Counted from the stretch's first letter, positions 35,511-44,570 are shown. The stretch is 64,000 nt of DNA from Nostoc sp. C052 (GCF_013393905.1 NZ_CP040272.1:6209501-6273500); one strand, 5' to 3'. Translations and numbers: made by a program. Notes: generated from the letters alone by a model not told the origin.

Positions 35511-36287
35511 ATGTACAGCCTAGATGTTAATTTTCTTAAAGACCGCCCAGCATACCAGAAAAAGCCTGAGGGAAAGGGAGGAATAGCCTTCAAGTTTCCT
35601 ACGGGGGATTTGACACTAGTGTATGTGGGAGTTGCAGTAGGTATAGGTCTTCCAGCTTTATTGGGAGTTAGTTGGTGGTTATTGCAAGGGAAGATTGTGG
35701 AATTGGAGGGGACAGTTGCACAACTAGATCAGGAAAGCAAGAGGTTAGATACAGAAATCGGAAATCTTAACAAAATTAAAGCCGAAACGAAGTCAGTTAA
35801 AGAGGAGACTCAAGCTTTAGTCACTGTATTTGACCAGATTCGTCCTTGGTCGGCAATGCTGCAAGATTTGCGCGATCGCATCCCCGCACCAGTACAAATT
35901 AAGAGCATTAAGCAAATGCCACCCATTGCGGTAGTGGCAGGTCAGCCACCAAATAATCCCGCTGGGGGATTAGAAATTACCGGATTGGCTCGTTCTTTTA
36001 ATGATGTCAATGATTTCTTATTGAGTTTACAACAGTCTCAGTTTTTGAAGCCCACAGAAACCAGAATTATCACCGCAGGATTAGTAGATGCCCCTTTACC
36101 TCCAAGTGTGGGTAAACCTGCTAATGGTGTAATAATTACGCCACCACAAGTAGTTGAATACACTATTCAGTCCAGCATGAACGATGTTCCAGCTTCCGAA
36201 TTAATTCGGGAGTTGGAGAAAAAAGGCACAGTGGGGTTAGTGACTCGAATTCGTAGTATCCAACAAACAGGAGTCATTCTAAAATGA
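35511..36287 (+). CDS. pilN: Type IV pilus inner-membrane protein PilN
   Basis: A 258-residue bitopic protein whose short cytoplasmic start (MYSLDVNFLKDRPAYQKKPE) holds the conserved VNFL motif that docks onto PilM. One membrane helix follows (about 32-54, TLVYVGVAVGIGLPALLGVSW), then a coiled-coil region (EGTVAQLDQESKRLDTEIGN) and a ferredoxin-like periplasmic domain. It pairs with PilO. Its last codons overlap the start of pilO by 4 bp (ATGA), so the two are translationally coupled. Confidence 0.94.
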   Translation: MYSLDVNFLKDRPAYQKKPEGKGGIAFKFPTGDLTLVYVGVAVGIGLPALLGVSWWLLQGKIVELEGTVAQLDQESKRLDTEIGNLNKIKAETKSVKEETQALVTVFDQIRPWSAMLQDLRDRIPAPVQIKSIKQMPPIAVVAGQPPNNPAGGLEITGLARSFNDVNDFLLSLQQSQFLKPTETRIITAGLVDAPLPPSVGKPANGVIITPPQVVEYTIQSSMNDVPASELIRELEKKGTVGLVTRIRSIQQTGVILK

Positions 36288-37051
36288 CGCTGAGTGATGA
36301 TTTAAATTTTGGCGAACAAGGTGGGGAATTCGAGCAGGCAACGCCAGCATCCCCCGTGGTCTTTGGTATTGCTTTTACACCAAAAATTATTGGGATTTTG
36401 GTGGGGGTAATTGGTTTAGGGATAGCAGGTTATATATTGGTAAACTTGCTGATGCCAGCTTGGGAAAACTATCAGCAGCAGCAAGCCAAAACCTCAGAAC
36501 TACAAGGGCAAATTGAGCAAAAAAAAGCCAATATCAAACAGATTGATAAACTTAAAGACGAACTAGCGCAGGCAAAGCAGCAAAAAGTTCAGGTTTTAGG
36601 TTTATTTGCTAACGAAAAAAGCTTAGATACATTGTTGTTGGATTTGAACCGCTTAATTGAGTCTGGCAATACTCCAACCTCTATTAGTACGGTAAGAGCC
36701 AAACTGAATAAATTCACGCCAGTTTCCCAAAAACCAGAACCCGTTGCCGATGGAAGTCTAGGACTACAGGTTGACAACAAGCTAAAACGCAGCAGTATCA
36801 ATGCCCAAATTACAGGAACTTATGAACAAACACAATCGATAATTCGTAACATTGAGCGGTTACAGCCTTTGTTAATAGTTAAAGATTATCAATCAACTTT
36901 GGCTCCAGCCGAAGCAAGATCTCCATCAGATAAAAGTCGGGTACGGGTTGGCCCAGCAGCGATTAATACATCATTCCAGCTACAGGTATTGATGCCACTT
37001 AGTCCAGAAGAAATAGCAGCGGCAGCGGCTAAAGCTGCCCCGAAAAAGTAG
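36284..37051 (+). CDS. pilO: Type IV pilus inner-membrane protein PilO
   Basis: A 255-residue bitopic protein with an acidic N-terminal tail, one membrane helix (about 34-58, IIGILVGVIGLGIAGYILVN), a coiled coil (QQAKTSELQGQIEQKKANIK) and a ferredoxin-like periplasmic domain. It forms dimers with PilN and links the inner-membrane platform to the secretin. The start overlaps the end of pilN. Ala/Lys-rich C-terminal residues (AAAAKAAPKK) replace the usual end. It is followed by a 154-bp spacer with repeats before pilQ. Confidence 0.93.
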   Translation: MTLSDDLNFGEQGGEFEQATPASPVVFGIAFTPKIIGILVGVIGLGIAGYILVNLLMPAWENYQQQQAKTSELQGQIEQKKANIKQIDKLKDELAQAKQQKVQVLGLFANEKSLDTLLLDLNRLIESGNTPTSISTVRAKLNKFTPVSQKPEPVADGSLGLQVDNKLKRSSINAQITGTYEQTQSIIRNIERLQPLLIVKDYQSTLAPAEARSPSDKSRVRVGPAAINTSFQLQVLMPLSPEEIAAAAAKAAPKK

Positions 37052-37165
37052 TTAGGAATGAGAAGTTAGGAATGAGAAGTTAGGAATTATGAATTACGAA
37101 TTATCATTCCTAACTATTCACTCCTAACTCATAACTATTCACTCCTAACTCCCAACTTCTCATAA
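37052..37165. repeat. GAGAAGTTAGGAATG / CTCCTAACT inverted repeat between pilO and pilQ
   Basis: Tandem gttaggaatgagaa words in the left half are matched by ttcactcctaactc words in the right half. The spacer can fold into a long imperfect hairpin in the mRNA. It could attenuate pilQ relative to pilMNO or stabilise the upstream message. Confidence 0.65.
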
Positions 37166-37205
37166 TTGTTTGTAAACAAGGTTTTTATCAGGTGAGGAAT
37201 GAACT

Positions 37206-39488
37206 GTGAAACAGCTTCACGGTAATAGTTTTATTTTAGGTACTGCCGCTTTTGTCTTTTTGGCAAGTCAACCAGTTTGGGCACAAATTAGTCAAGTGAC
37301 TGATGTCCAATTAAATCCAGTTGATGGTGGAATTAGCGTTGCTTTGAAAACTTCTTCAGGGTCGCGCCCCCAAGTTTTCACTACGAAAAGAGGCAAAGCT
37401 TTAGTCGCAGATGTTATCAATACTCAATTACGATTACCACAAGGTAATAGCTTTCGTCAAGATACCCCAGCACCAGGAATTGCGTCTGTCGAGGTTAGTC
37501 AGCTTGATGCCAATAGCATTCGGGTAACGGTAACTGGTAGCAACAACACACCTAACAGTCAACCAGTGGTGCGATCGCCAAATGGAATTACACTCAGCTT
37601 TAGCCCATCGGCAGGCAATATAGCATCAGCACCTACGCCAACAGCACCAACATCTACAGCACCGCCTCTTACTACTCCAGCCCAACCTGGTCAAAACTCA
37701 GGTGTTCTCGTTCCCAACCCCCAAGTCACCATTGACGGACAACCTGCACAAGCTGCCGGTCCAGGTCAACCTCTGAGTCAGGCTCCACCTTTCTTACCCA
37801 GAGCCGTCGCCCCACCAGTGGGAGATATTGCTATTTCTGCTATCGATGCTTCTCCTAGCACTATTGACTTGGGAAGTCAGGAACGCGTTCCTCGTTTAGT
37901 GCTGCGAGATGCGCCGGTGCGTGAGGTTTTGTCATTGCTTGCCCGTGCTGCTAATTTGAACTTGGCTTATATCGGAGGCGATCAAGCTGCTGGAGGTCAA
38001 GGTGGTGCAGCAGCACCAGCAATCTCTCAAACAATCTCCCTAGATATCGAAAATGAGCCAGTGCAAGATGTGTTTAACTACGTCTTGCGTCTGAGTGGTT
38101 TAGAGGCTAATCGCAGTAATCGCACAATTTTTGTTGGGCCTAAACTACCCAATTCTACACGAGACATGGTTATGCGTAACCTGCGACTCAATCAGGTAAC
38201 AGTCGATGTTGCCCTAAACTTTTTGGTCGGCTTGGGAGCAGAAAGTGCTGTCAGCCGAGAACGACAAGTTACCAGTGTTAGTGCTGTGGCTGTTGGGAAT
38301 GCAGCTGCTCCCATCACCCAAACTCAAACGACCACGGAAACCAAAATTGAACGTCTAACCCTTGAGGACTCTAAATACACAACGCCTTTACTCCGAGGTC
38401 TACAGGCATTAGGAGACCAGCGTACTAATTCTTTGACCTTGATTGGTCCTCCCCGACTAGTTGAGATGGCGATGACTCAACTAACTCAGCTTGATATCCG
38501 TCGTCGTCAAGTGGTAGTTAACGTCAAGATTATCGATGTTAATCTCAATAACACCCAAGACTACAACACTAGCTTTTCTTTTGGGCTTGGCAACAACTAT
38601 TTTACCAATGATGGAGGTGCGGCATCTCTGAATTTTGGTGGTTCCAGACCAGCTACTAGTTCTGAAGTAGCAAATAGTGTGACTGAGACACCTAATATTA
38701 CCAATCCCCTTAGTACCGGAAATATTTTTGTTAGCCCAACAGCTACTGCTGGCGCAAGCTCTAATCCACTACAACCAGGTATCACAGCAATTACACCAGC
38801 AACAGCGACGACCCCTCCAACAATCACATACGGCTTGCCAAGTCTGTACCAATTCCCTAAACGGCTTCTCAGTAGTTTGCAAGCTCAAGTGACAAATGGT
38901 AATGCCAAAATTTTGACTGATCCAACCCTAATTGTACAAGAAGGTCAGCAAGCACTTGTCAATTTGACCCAGGAAGTGGTAGGAAACATAACCATCCAAA
39001 CGACGGATACTTCTGGTGGTTCTAGGACAGAAAGAAAAATTGATAAACAAAAGGTTGGCTTAACCTTGAGTGTGAAAATTGATCGGATTGACGATAATGG
39101 GTTCGTTTCTCTATCGGTTGCTCCTACTGTTAGCGCTCCTTCAGCCTCACAAGATATAGGAAATGGAAGTATTATTTTAGTGTCTGAGCGTTCCCTTACT
39201 TCTGGCTTAATTCGCTTACGAGATGGTCAAACGCTCATTCTTTCCGGCATCATTCAAGACCAAGACCGATCAACTATCTCCAAGATTCCTATTTTGGGCG
39301 ATCTTCCCCTGATTGGTGCGCTGTTTAGAAAGACAAATAGATCCAACCAGCGCAATGAAGTGGTTGTATTACTCACACCTCAAATCATGGACGACTCTCA
39401 GAACTCCTCCTACGGCTATAACTACAACCCCAGTCCAGAGGTACGGCAAATCCTTGAACGTCGAGGTTTGAAGCTTCCTAGTAGGTAA
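37206..39488 (+). CDS. pilQ: Type IV pilus secretin PilQ
   Basis: The outer-membrane pore of the pilus machine, 760 residues. Residues 1-25 are a signal peptide (ending VWAQ). An AMIN domain (about 28-135) follows, including VEVSQLDANSIRVTVTGSNN. The N-domains run from about 230 (RLVLRDAPVREVLSLLARAA), and the secretin core from about 530 (RLLSSLQAQVTNGNAKILTD, then GLIRLRDGQTLILSGI) to the C-terminal PILGDLPLIGALFRK. A Pro/Thr-rich linker separates AMIN and the N-domains. The GTG-type start at 37206 (gtgaaacag) follows an aggt-like site. It is the last gene of the pilMNOQ set; pilP is absent, as usual in cyanobacteria. Confidence 0.95.
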   Translation: MKQLHGNSFILGTAAFVFLASQPVWAQISQVTDVQLNPVDGGISVALKTSSGSRPQVFTTKRGKALVADVINTQLRLPQGNSFRQDTPAPGIASVEVSQLDANSIRVTVTGSNNTPNSQPVVRSPNGITLSFSPSAGNIASAPTPTAPTSTAPPLTTPAQPGQNSGVLVPNPQVTIDGQPAQAAGPGQPLSQAPPFLPRAVAPPVGDIAISAIDASPSTIDLGSQERVPRLVLRDAPVREVLSLLARAANLNLAYIGGDQAAGGQGGAAAPAISQTISLDIENEPVQDVFNYVLRLSGLEANRSNRTIFVGPKLPNSTRDMVMRNLRLNQVTVDVALNFLVGLGAESAVSRERQVTSVSAVAVGNAAAPITQTQTTTETKIERLTLEDSKYTTPLLRGLQALGDQRTNSLTLIGPPRLVEMAMTQLTQLDIRRRQVVVNVKIIDVNLNNTQDYNTSFSFGLGNNYFTNDGGAASLNFGGSRPATSSEVANSVTETPNITNPLSTGNIFVSPTATAGASSNPLQPGITAITPATATTPPTITYGLPSLYQFPKRLLSSLQAQVTNGNAKILTDPTLIVQEGQQALVNLTQEVVGNITIQTTDTSGGSRTERKIDKQKVGLTLSVKIDRIDDNGFVSLSVAPTVSAPSASQDIGNGSIILVSERSLTSGLIRLRDGQTLILSGIIQDQDRSTISKIPILGDLPLIGALFRKTNRSNQRNEVVVLLTPQIMDDSQNSSYGYNYNPSPEVRQILERRGLKLPSR

Positions 39489-39804
39489 GAAAAGTAATGG
39501 TTTGGTGAGTCATCTCTCAATACGGTTCGACTAAAGGGGAAAGGTTTTGAATACATCCTTTGCCCTTTTCGTTTTTCCCCCGTCTTGTATTACGTCATGG
39601 TTTACTGCGAGGTAACAAACATCTGTTGCACCAACTTAAAACAAAAACTGCTTTGCGCTATTGTTTGGTGACACCTTTTTTGCTTCTGTTTGAAATTTTG
39701 ACAAATAGAGAACTTGACATTGCACCAGTGCATTCTATTCTCTGTTTTATGACCATACCCACTACCAACCGTTTTATTTTCAAGGCAGGTCATACAAAGG
39801 CTAA
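39489..39804. other. Intergenic stretch after pilQ
   Basis: No gene is supported. An open frame at 39560-39811 is basic and Phe/Leu-rich without a family match, and its end runs into a dispersed repeat, so I judge it non-coding. No terminator is obvious. The segment ends where the repeat copy at 39805 begins. Confidence 0.5.
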
Positions 39805-39898
39805 GGAATAAGAATTAAATAATATACAATTTATGTCCCTGGTTTACCTCACACTCAATCCCTCTCCTCATACCTTATAAAGGCTACCGTGTACACAC
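39805..39898 (+). repeat. Dispersed repeat, copy A (inverted partner at 47886)
   Basis: It begins ggaataagaattaaataata and ends at the gtgtacac core. The reverse complement of 47886-47970 matches over its whole length, with a few substitutions and a 7-base gap. Copy A is followed by more GTGTACAC elements (39918, 39995). Confidence 0.85.
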
Positions 39899-39994
39899 AA
39901 ATCGGAGTTACTTTGAGCCTTTGGAAAGGCTACAGTGTATACACAAGTTATCGAATCACAACTAGTCTGTCGAATTATCCCACCCTAACCCTCC

Positions 39995-40158
39995 CCTTAT
40001 AAAGGCTACGGTGTACACACAAATATTAAAATTCCCCCTAGTACTTGGTTTCGTCATCTAGCAATAGGATTGTGCGATCGCTCCGAAAGCTTAGGGATAG
40101 ACGACGAAACCAAGTGTGAGGTGTAATTTCAAGACTTGTGTGTACACCATAGCCTTTG
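39995..40158. repeat. MITE-like element with GTGTACAC terminal inverted repeats
   Basis: Left end ccttataaaggctacggtgt and onward (39995-40022); right end cttgtgtgtacaccatagcc and onward (40134-40158) is its near reverse complement. Inside lie a second inverted pair, acttggtttcgtc (40043-40055) and gacgaaaccaagt (40103-40115), so the element can fold into a double hairpin. It carries no gene, which makes it a non-autonomous element. Confidence 0.75.
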
Positions 40159-40244
40159 GAGAGACTTTGAATTTTCCCGCTTTTCGCGTCGGGAAGGGGG
40201 TTAGTTTTTTTTAGATGACGTGAAAAGTTAGTTATTTTTTAATG

Positions 40245-41120
40245 TCAATCCAAAGATTCCATTAACTCAATACACTTGTGCATCTGCTGGCGAACCGTTT
40301 CCCGATCGGCATGAAACCTTCGTCCATGACCTGGTAGCACCCATTCAAAAGAGTAATTAGCTAAGTTACGCATTGATTTAGTCTGTTCTGACCAAGAATA
40401 CCAGCAGAAACCGTGGAATGCAGCCAGTTGGTGCAAGCTTTCTGACCAAGCGAGATGGTCGCCAGTGAACAGAAACTTATTTTTATAGAGTAGGACTGTT
40501 TGTCCTTTGGTGTGACCGGGGACTGGGATAATTAATAAATCTGGAGTCAAGGCAAATGGTTCAGAACCAGTTAGCTGTATTTCTACATTGCGAGTATCCG
40601 CAGTAATATCATCAGTGTGGAGGATGCGATCGCACTGAAAATGCTCGGCAAACTTTTGATGATCTGCCACATCATCCTTATGAGTTAGGTACATATAACG
40701 AATTGGCCCCAGTTCTTCTAAACGCTTCACTAAAGGCGGCGTAAACCGGGGAGAATCCACCAAAATGTTACCTTCTGGAAGTTGAATTAAATAGCTAGCA
40801 GCACCGTAAGATTTTTCAGAATGATAGCCACAGTGGTAAACATTTTCTGCTACTAATATCGGAAACTTCTCTTGAGCAACTTTGATATCTTTTGGTTTCT
40901 CAACTGTGCCAATAGAACTAGTAGGACAAGCTAAAAGTGCTTCAAGTGCTGCTAATCTTTCCGCCTCATTGGTTGGTTGATGATAAACCACCGACTGTTC
41001 ATCAACACGAGAAAAAACTTCAGGAGTCATCCAGCGACAGGTATCACAATCAATACAGGTAGTATCTACATAAAAATCGCCGTTGACATTTTGGGGACGA
41101 CGCTGATTTAAATGAGCCAT
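40245..41120 (-). CDS. MBL-fold hydrolase with an N-terminal ferredoxin-like domain
   Basis: A 291-residue fusion. Residues 10-75 are ferredoxin-like, with Cys22, Cys25 and Cys28 (CIDCDTC) and a fourth Cys in LLACPTSSIG, suited to an iron-sulfur cluster. The metallo-beta-lactamase domain follows: ILVDSPRFTP, the metal motif THKDDVADH, PVPGHTKGQT, TGDHLAW and a final HGRRFH. The motif has D-x2 variations from the common THxHxDH, as in other cyanobacterial and plant members. The substrate is unknown. An electron-linked hydrolase or oxidoreductase is plausible. The ATG at 41120 gives MAHLNQRRPQ. Confidence 0.88.
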   Translation of the reverse strand: MAHLNQRRPQNVNGDFYVDTTCIDCDTCRWMTPEVFSRVDEQSVVYHQPTNEAERLAALEALLACPTSSIGTVEKPKDIKVAQEKFPILVAENVYHCGYHSEKSYGAASYLIQLPEGNILVDSPRFTPPLVKRLEELGPIRYMYLTHKDDVADHQKFAEHFQCDRILHTDDITADTRNVEIQLTGSEPFALTPDLLIIPVPGHTKGQTVLLYKNKFLFTGDHLAWSESLHQLAAFHGFCWYSWSEQTKSMRNLANYSFEWVLPGHGRRFHADRETVRQQMHKCIELMESLD

Positions 41121-41570
41121 ATTAATCCTTTTGCTTTCAGCTGCTTACTGGGAAGCGATAAACTCTATATCACTACGCTAGCAAAAGTAACTTGAGACTG
41201 GAGACGCCACTAGAAGTAAATCTAGATTTGTTTTGATAATCTGACACATCAATCAAACCATTAAATGTTTTTTGAAGGTAAGCCTTAATTTGACGTAGAT
41301 GGATTTCACTCATAATATTGATAGATTTAATTAACTTTGATGTTATGGGATCAAATTATTACAAACTTTATGTAGTATAAATATACATTAATACATTAGA
41401 GTTTCTGCTATCGCATTTGGATAATTTAACTCTTACGGTAAAAACGCATACTAAATGTAAGTTTTTATACGCATGTTTCTTGCGATAATTACTCATAAAA
41501 AATAGCTTCTGCAAGTAATATAACTTGTTCAGAAACTATTTTCATTAAAAACAACTAGTATAGATATATA
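41121..41570. other. 450-bp AT-rich gap between the MBL hydrolase and glmS
   Basis: The gap is AT-rich with no open frame of note and no strong dyad. Long 5' or 3' regulatory sequence of glmS is possible but not shown. I see no tRNA or known riboswitch. Confidence 0.4.
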
Positions 41571-43451
41571 CTATTCCACAGTGACACTTTTAGCCAAATT
41601 ACGAGGCTGATCGACATCTAAACCGCGACGGGCAGCAATATGATAAGCCAATAATTGCAGGGGAACTACTGTCAGAATCGGAGAAAGTAATTCTTCTACA
41701 TGAGAGACGGGAAGAAGATCGTTAAAGATTTCCGCAGCTTCGCCATCGTTGACGGGAGTCACGCCAATTAACCGAGAATCTCTGGCTTTAGCTTCCTGGG
41801 CATTAGAAATAACTTTTTCGTACACACTACCAGGAATTGCGATCGCCACCACTGGCACTTTCGCATCTAATAAAGCGATCGGGCCGTGTTTCATTTCTCC
41901 AGCAGGATACCCTTCGGCGTGAATATAGCTGATTTCTTTTAATTTCAACGCCCCTTCCAAAGCAATCGGGAAGTTAATTCCTCTTCCTATAAAAATGAAA
42001 TCTTGGGTTTCGGCGAATTCGTGGGCTAACTGTTCAGTTAAACGTTCCTGACTTTCCAAAGTTGCTTCAATTTCTTTGGGAATCTGCCGCAACCCATTAA
42101 TAATTTGATCTAATGTATCTTTTGAAACTGTCTGACGACGAGCTGCTAAATCCAATGCCAAAGCATAAAACGCCATCAGTTGTGCAGTAAAAGTTTTTGT
42201 CGCCGCTACCCCAATTTCAATTCCCGCTAAGGTACTAATGACATGCGGCACTAGATGACCAAGGCTGCTTTCGGGGCGATTGGTAATGCCCAGTAGTCGC
42301 GCTTGATATTTAGGTTCTTTCCCTTGGCGACGTTCTTTTTCCATCGTCAAAGCTGCTAGGGTATCGGCGGTTTCACCTGATTGGGTAACGCCAACAATCA
42401 AGGTGTTAGCTGTCACAGGTGATGGTGCATAGCGATACTCAGAAGCGTAATGTACTTGAGTTGAAATTCCTGCTAGTTGTTCTAGTAAATATTTTCCGAT
42501 TAATGCTGCGTGCCAACTAGTACCACAGGCGAGGATCTGAATTTGTTCTAAATCGTTGTATAAATCTCCAGGTAAACCAAGGTTGATTGGCGATTCGCTA
42601 GATTCGCCTGGATTAAAGTATGCTTCTAAACTAGCTCTTACTACCCCTGGTTGCTCATGGATTTCTTTGAGCATGAAGTGTTTGAATCCCTGCTTTTCAA
42701 CCATTGCTGGATTGAAGTTGAGCAGTCGGGGTTGTTTTTTCAACCTGTCGCCAGCAAAATTGTAAATCTCAACGCCCAAAGGTGTGAGGCGGGCAATTTC
42801 GCCATTTTCCAGAGGTAGCACTGCACGGGTGTAGGCAACGATCGCAGGCGTGTCAGAGGCACAAAAGAATTCCCCTTGCCCAAAACCAATTACCAAAGGT
42901 GCTTGCTGGCGGACAACAATCAATTCATCGGGATAGTCAGCAGAAATAACTGCGATCGCAAATGCCCCACGTAAGTGGTTAACAGCTTGACGAATTGCCT
43001 CTAGGAAGGGAGATGAGGAAGATGAGGGAGGAAGATTCTTTAAAAATTCGGCTATTAAATGGGGAATTACTTCTGTATCGGTTTCAGAACGAAATTCGTG
43101 TCCTTTGGCTTTGAGTTCCTCGCGTAACTCGCGGTAGTTTTCAATAATGCCATTTTGCACTACCGCCACTCGCTTTGCCGTATCCAAATGGGGATGGGCG
43201 TTGTACTCTTCTGGTTTACCATGAGTTGCCCAGCGTGTATGACCAATACCAATTTGGGCAGGGGTTTCTATTTGTTCGAGTTTAGAACGCAGGTTATGGA
43301 GTTTGCCCTTTGCCCGCACACAATTTACCTCTCCTTCCCAAATAGTGGCGATTCCAGCGGAATCATAGCCCCTGTACTCTAGTTTTTCCAGCCCAGCCAG
43401 TAAAATGTCTGTCGCCGCTTGAGTGCCTATATATCCAACAATTCCGCACAT
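41571..43451 (-). CDS. glmS: Glutamine-fructose-6-phosphate aminotransferase (isomerizing)
   Basis: It makes glucosamine-6-phosphate, the first committed step to peptidoglycan and lipopolysaccharide amino sugars. 626 residues. The N-terminal glutaminase begins MCGIVGYIGT with the Cys2 nucleophile, and has HTRWATHGKP and NGIIENYRELR. Two SIS isomerase domains follow, with LACGTSWHAAL, GVTQSGETADTLAAL and AEGYPAGEMKHGPIALL. The C-terminus ends in AKSVTVE. Residues about 137-149 contain a Ser-rich insert (LPPSSSSSPF), encoded by a low-complexity patch at 43004-43040. No glmS ribozyme is recognisable upstream. The start ATG lies at 43451. Confidence 0.95.
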   Translation of the reverse strand: MCGIVGYIGTQAATDILLAGLEKLEYRGYDSAGIATIWEGEVNCVRAKGKLHNLRSKLEQIETPAQIGIGHTRWATHGKPEEYNAHPHLDTAKRVAVVQNGIIENYRELREELKAKGHEFRSETDTEVIPHLIAEFLKNLPPSSSSSPFLEAIRQAVNHLRGAFAIAVISADYPDELIVVRQQAPLVIGFGQGEFFCASDTPAIVAYTRAVLPLENGEIARLTPLGVEIYNFAGDRLKKQPRLLNFNPAMVEKQGFKHFMLKEIHEQPGVVRASLEAYFNPGESSESPINLGLPGDLYNDLEQIQILACGTSWHAALIGKYLLEQLAGISTQVHYASEYRYAPSPVTANTLIVGVTQSGETADTLAALTMEKERRQGKEPKYQARLLGITNRPESSLGHLVPHVISTLAGIEIGVAATKTFTAQLMAFYALALDLAARRQTVSKDTLDQIINGLRQIPKEIEATLESQERLTEQLAHEFAETQDFIFIGRGINFPIALEGALKLKEISYIHAEGYPAGEMKHGPIALLDAKVPVVAIAIPGSVYEKVISNAQEAKARDSRLIGVTPVNDGEAAEIFNDLLPVSHVEELLSPILTVVPLQLLAYHIAARRGLDVDQPRNLAKSVTVE

Positions 43452-43780
43452 TGTTCACACCACTTTTTTTCAGGATGATTAAATCCAGTATAGTGTTTAG
43501 CACAAATTCGGCGTTTTGCAAAGAAAAAAGGGAGTAATTTACTCCCTCTACCACTAGGTATTGTTATTGATTTTAGGGTTTTACAACGGATTAACCGTTA
43601 GCTTTTGACCTGACGGTAAAAATGCGGCTTCTAGGGTTTAGATACCCAGAGATTATATCCCCAATCTAAAATTACGATTTCATGAAGAGTGCTGAGTTCC
43701 GAGTGAAGAATCAAAAAATTGTATTTGTGATTTACTTCTTTTTATCTCAGCACTCAGCACTCCGATCAGCACTCAGCTTT
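43452..43780. other. psaC-glmS spacer
   Basis: It holds a terminator-like hairpin (43523-43546) and, near 43690-43770, inverted copies of a gagtgctgag / ctcagcactc word. No gene is supported. Confidence 0.5.
43523..43546 (-). terminator. Intrinsic terminator, minus strand
   Basis: On the minus strand gggagtaaattactccc forms a 7-bp stem, followed by a run of T (ccttttttc). It lies 235 bp after psaC and 70 bp before glmS. It could end psaC transcripts or act as an attenuator in the glmS leader. Confidence 0.65.
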
Positions 43781-44026
43781 TTAGTAAGCTAGACCCATAC
43801 TGCGAGTTGTTTCAGCGCCCAGGTAAACCCGGATGCTCAAAAAGTCGGTGGGACAAGCGGTTTCGCAACGCTTACAGCCCACGCAGTCTTCTGTACGGGG
43901 TGAAGAGGCAATTTGAGCAGCTTTACAGCCATCCCAAGGAACCATCTCAAGTACATCAGTAGGGCAAGCGCGGACGCATTGGGTGCAGCCAATGCAGGTA
44001 TCGTAGATTTTTACGGAATGAGACAT
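43781..44026 (-). CDS. psaC: Photosystem I iron-sulfur subunit PsaC
   Basis: The 81-residue stromal-side subunit carries the terminal clusters FA and FB of photosystem I. Two 4Fe-4S motifs are intact: Cys11, 14, 17 with Cys21 (CIGCTQCVRACP) and Cys48, 51, 54 with Cys58 (CVGCKRCETACP). The end is ETTRSMGLAY, as in all cyanobacteria. It is single-gene, with a leader of about 80 bp and nothing in the same operon. It is followed, at 235 bp, by a terminator. Confidence 0.98.
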   Translation of the reverse strand: MSHSVKIYDTCIGCTQCVRACPTDVLEMVPWDGCKAAQIASSPRTEDCVGCKRCETACPTDFLSIRVYLGAETTRSMGLAY

Positions 44027-44340
44027 TGAATAAACGGCTCCTTTCGAGTGTTCTTCTCTGCGAAAGAATCATAATCAACGCATAGTCTACCGCAGTGGTT
44101 GATAGGCCGTAATCAAAAGGCTACATAACTTCAAACAATGTAATAAGCACCCAAGATATTTGTTTTTACGAGATTGTCCCTATTGACTTATTAATTAGCA
44201 ACATCATAAGAACGTATTTACACTATTGCTCTACCAGAATATGGTAAAAACGTAAAGATATATGAAATAAAAGTCAATCTATTTAGGTTGGTTACGCAAA
44301 GCCTCCACCCAATCTACAATTTTTTTGCTAGCTTCCCTCT
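44027..44340. other. psaC upstream region
   Basis: It is AT-rich and holds the likely psaC promoter and leader (44027-44110), which I cannot place exactly. The stretch then runs into the repeat-bounded element at 44341. No other gene is seen. Confidence 0.4.
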
Positions 44341-44570
44341 CTTTATAAAGACTACGGTGTACACACAAGTCCTAAAAACCTTGTTTGATAGTACTTTTCT
44401 CGTTCCCAGTCTCAGACTGGGAATGCATTCATTGAGTCTCGGACTCAATGTCTGACTGGAGGCAGAGCCTCTAAATCAGGCATTCCCATGCAGAGCTTAT
44501 GTTCGAGAGCAACAAGAAAACAATGGAAAATCAAGCTTTTTTTGACTTGTGTGTACACCGTAGCTTTATA
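44341..44570. repeat. MITE-like element with GTGTACAC termini and a nested palindromic element
   Basis: Left end ctttataaagactacggtgt and onward (44341-44370); right end gacttgtgtgtacaccgtag and onward (44544-44570) is the near reverse complement. The inside (44399-44515) is a different repeat: perfect dyads cccagtctcagactggg (44405-44421) and cattgagtc/gactcaatg (44430-44450), then aggcagagcct. The layout suggests one element inserted into another. Confidence 0.75.

Noticed and set aside
39560..39811. Plus-strand open frame of 83 codons
   Set aside because: The composition is Phe/Leu/Arg-rich without a domain, there is no ribosome-binding site, and its end overlaps a dispersed repeat.
39873..40022. 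CRISPR-like spaced repeats (GTGTACAC words)
   Set aside because: Three copies are irregularly spaced, one is degenerate, and the family also appears in inverted orientation at element ends, so it is a dispersed repeat.
43452..43780. glmS ribozyme or riboswitch
   Set aside because: The conserved glmS ribozyme core was not seen; only a terminator hairpin and repeat words are present.
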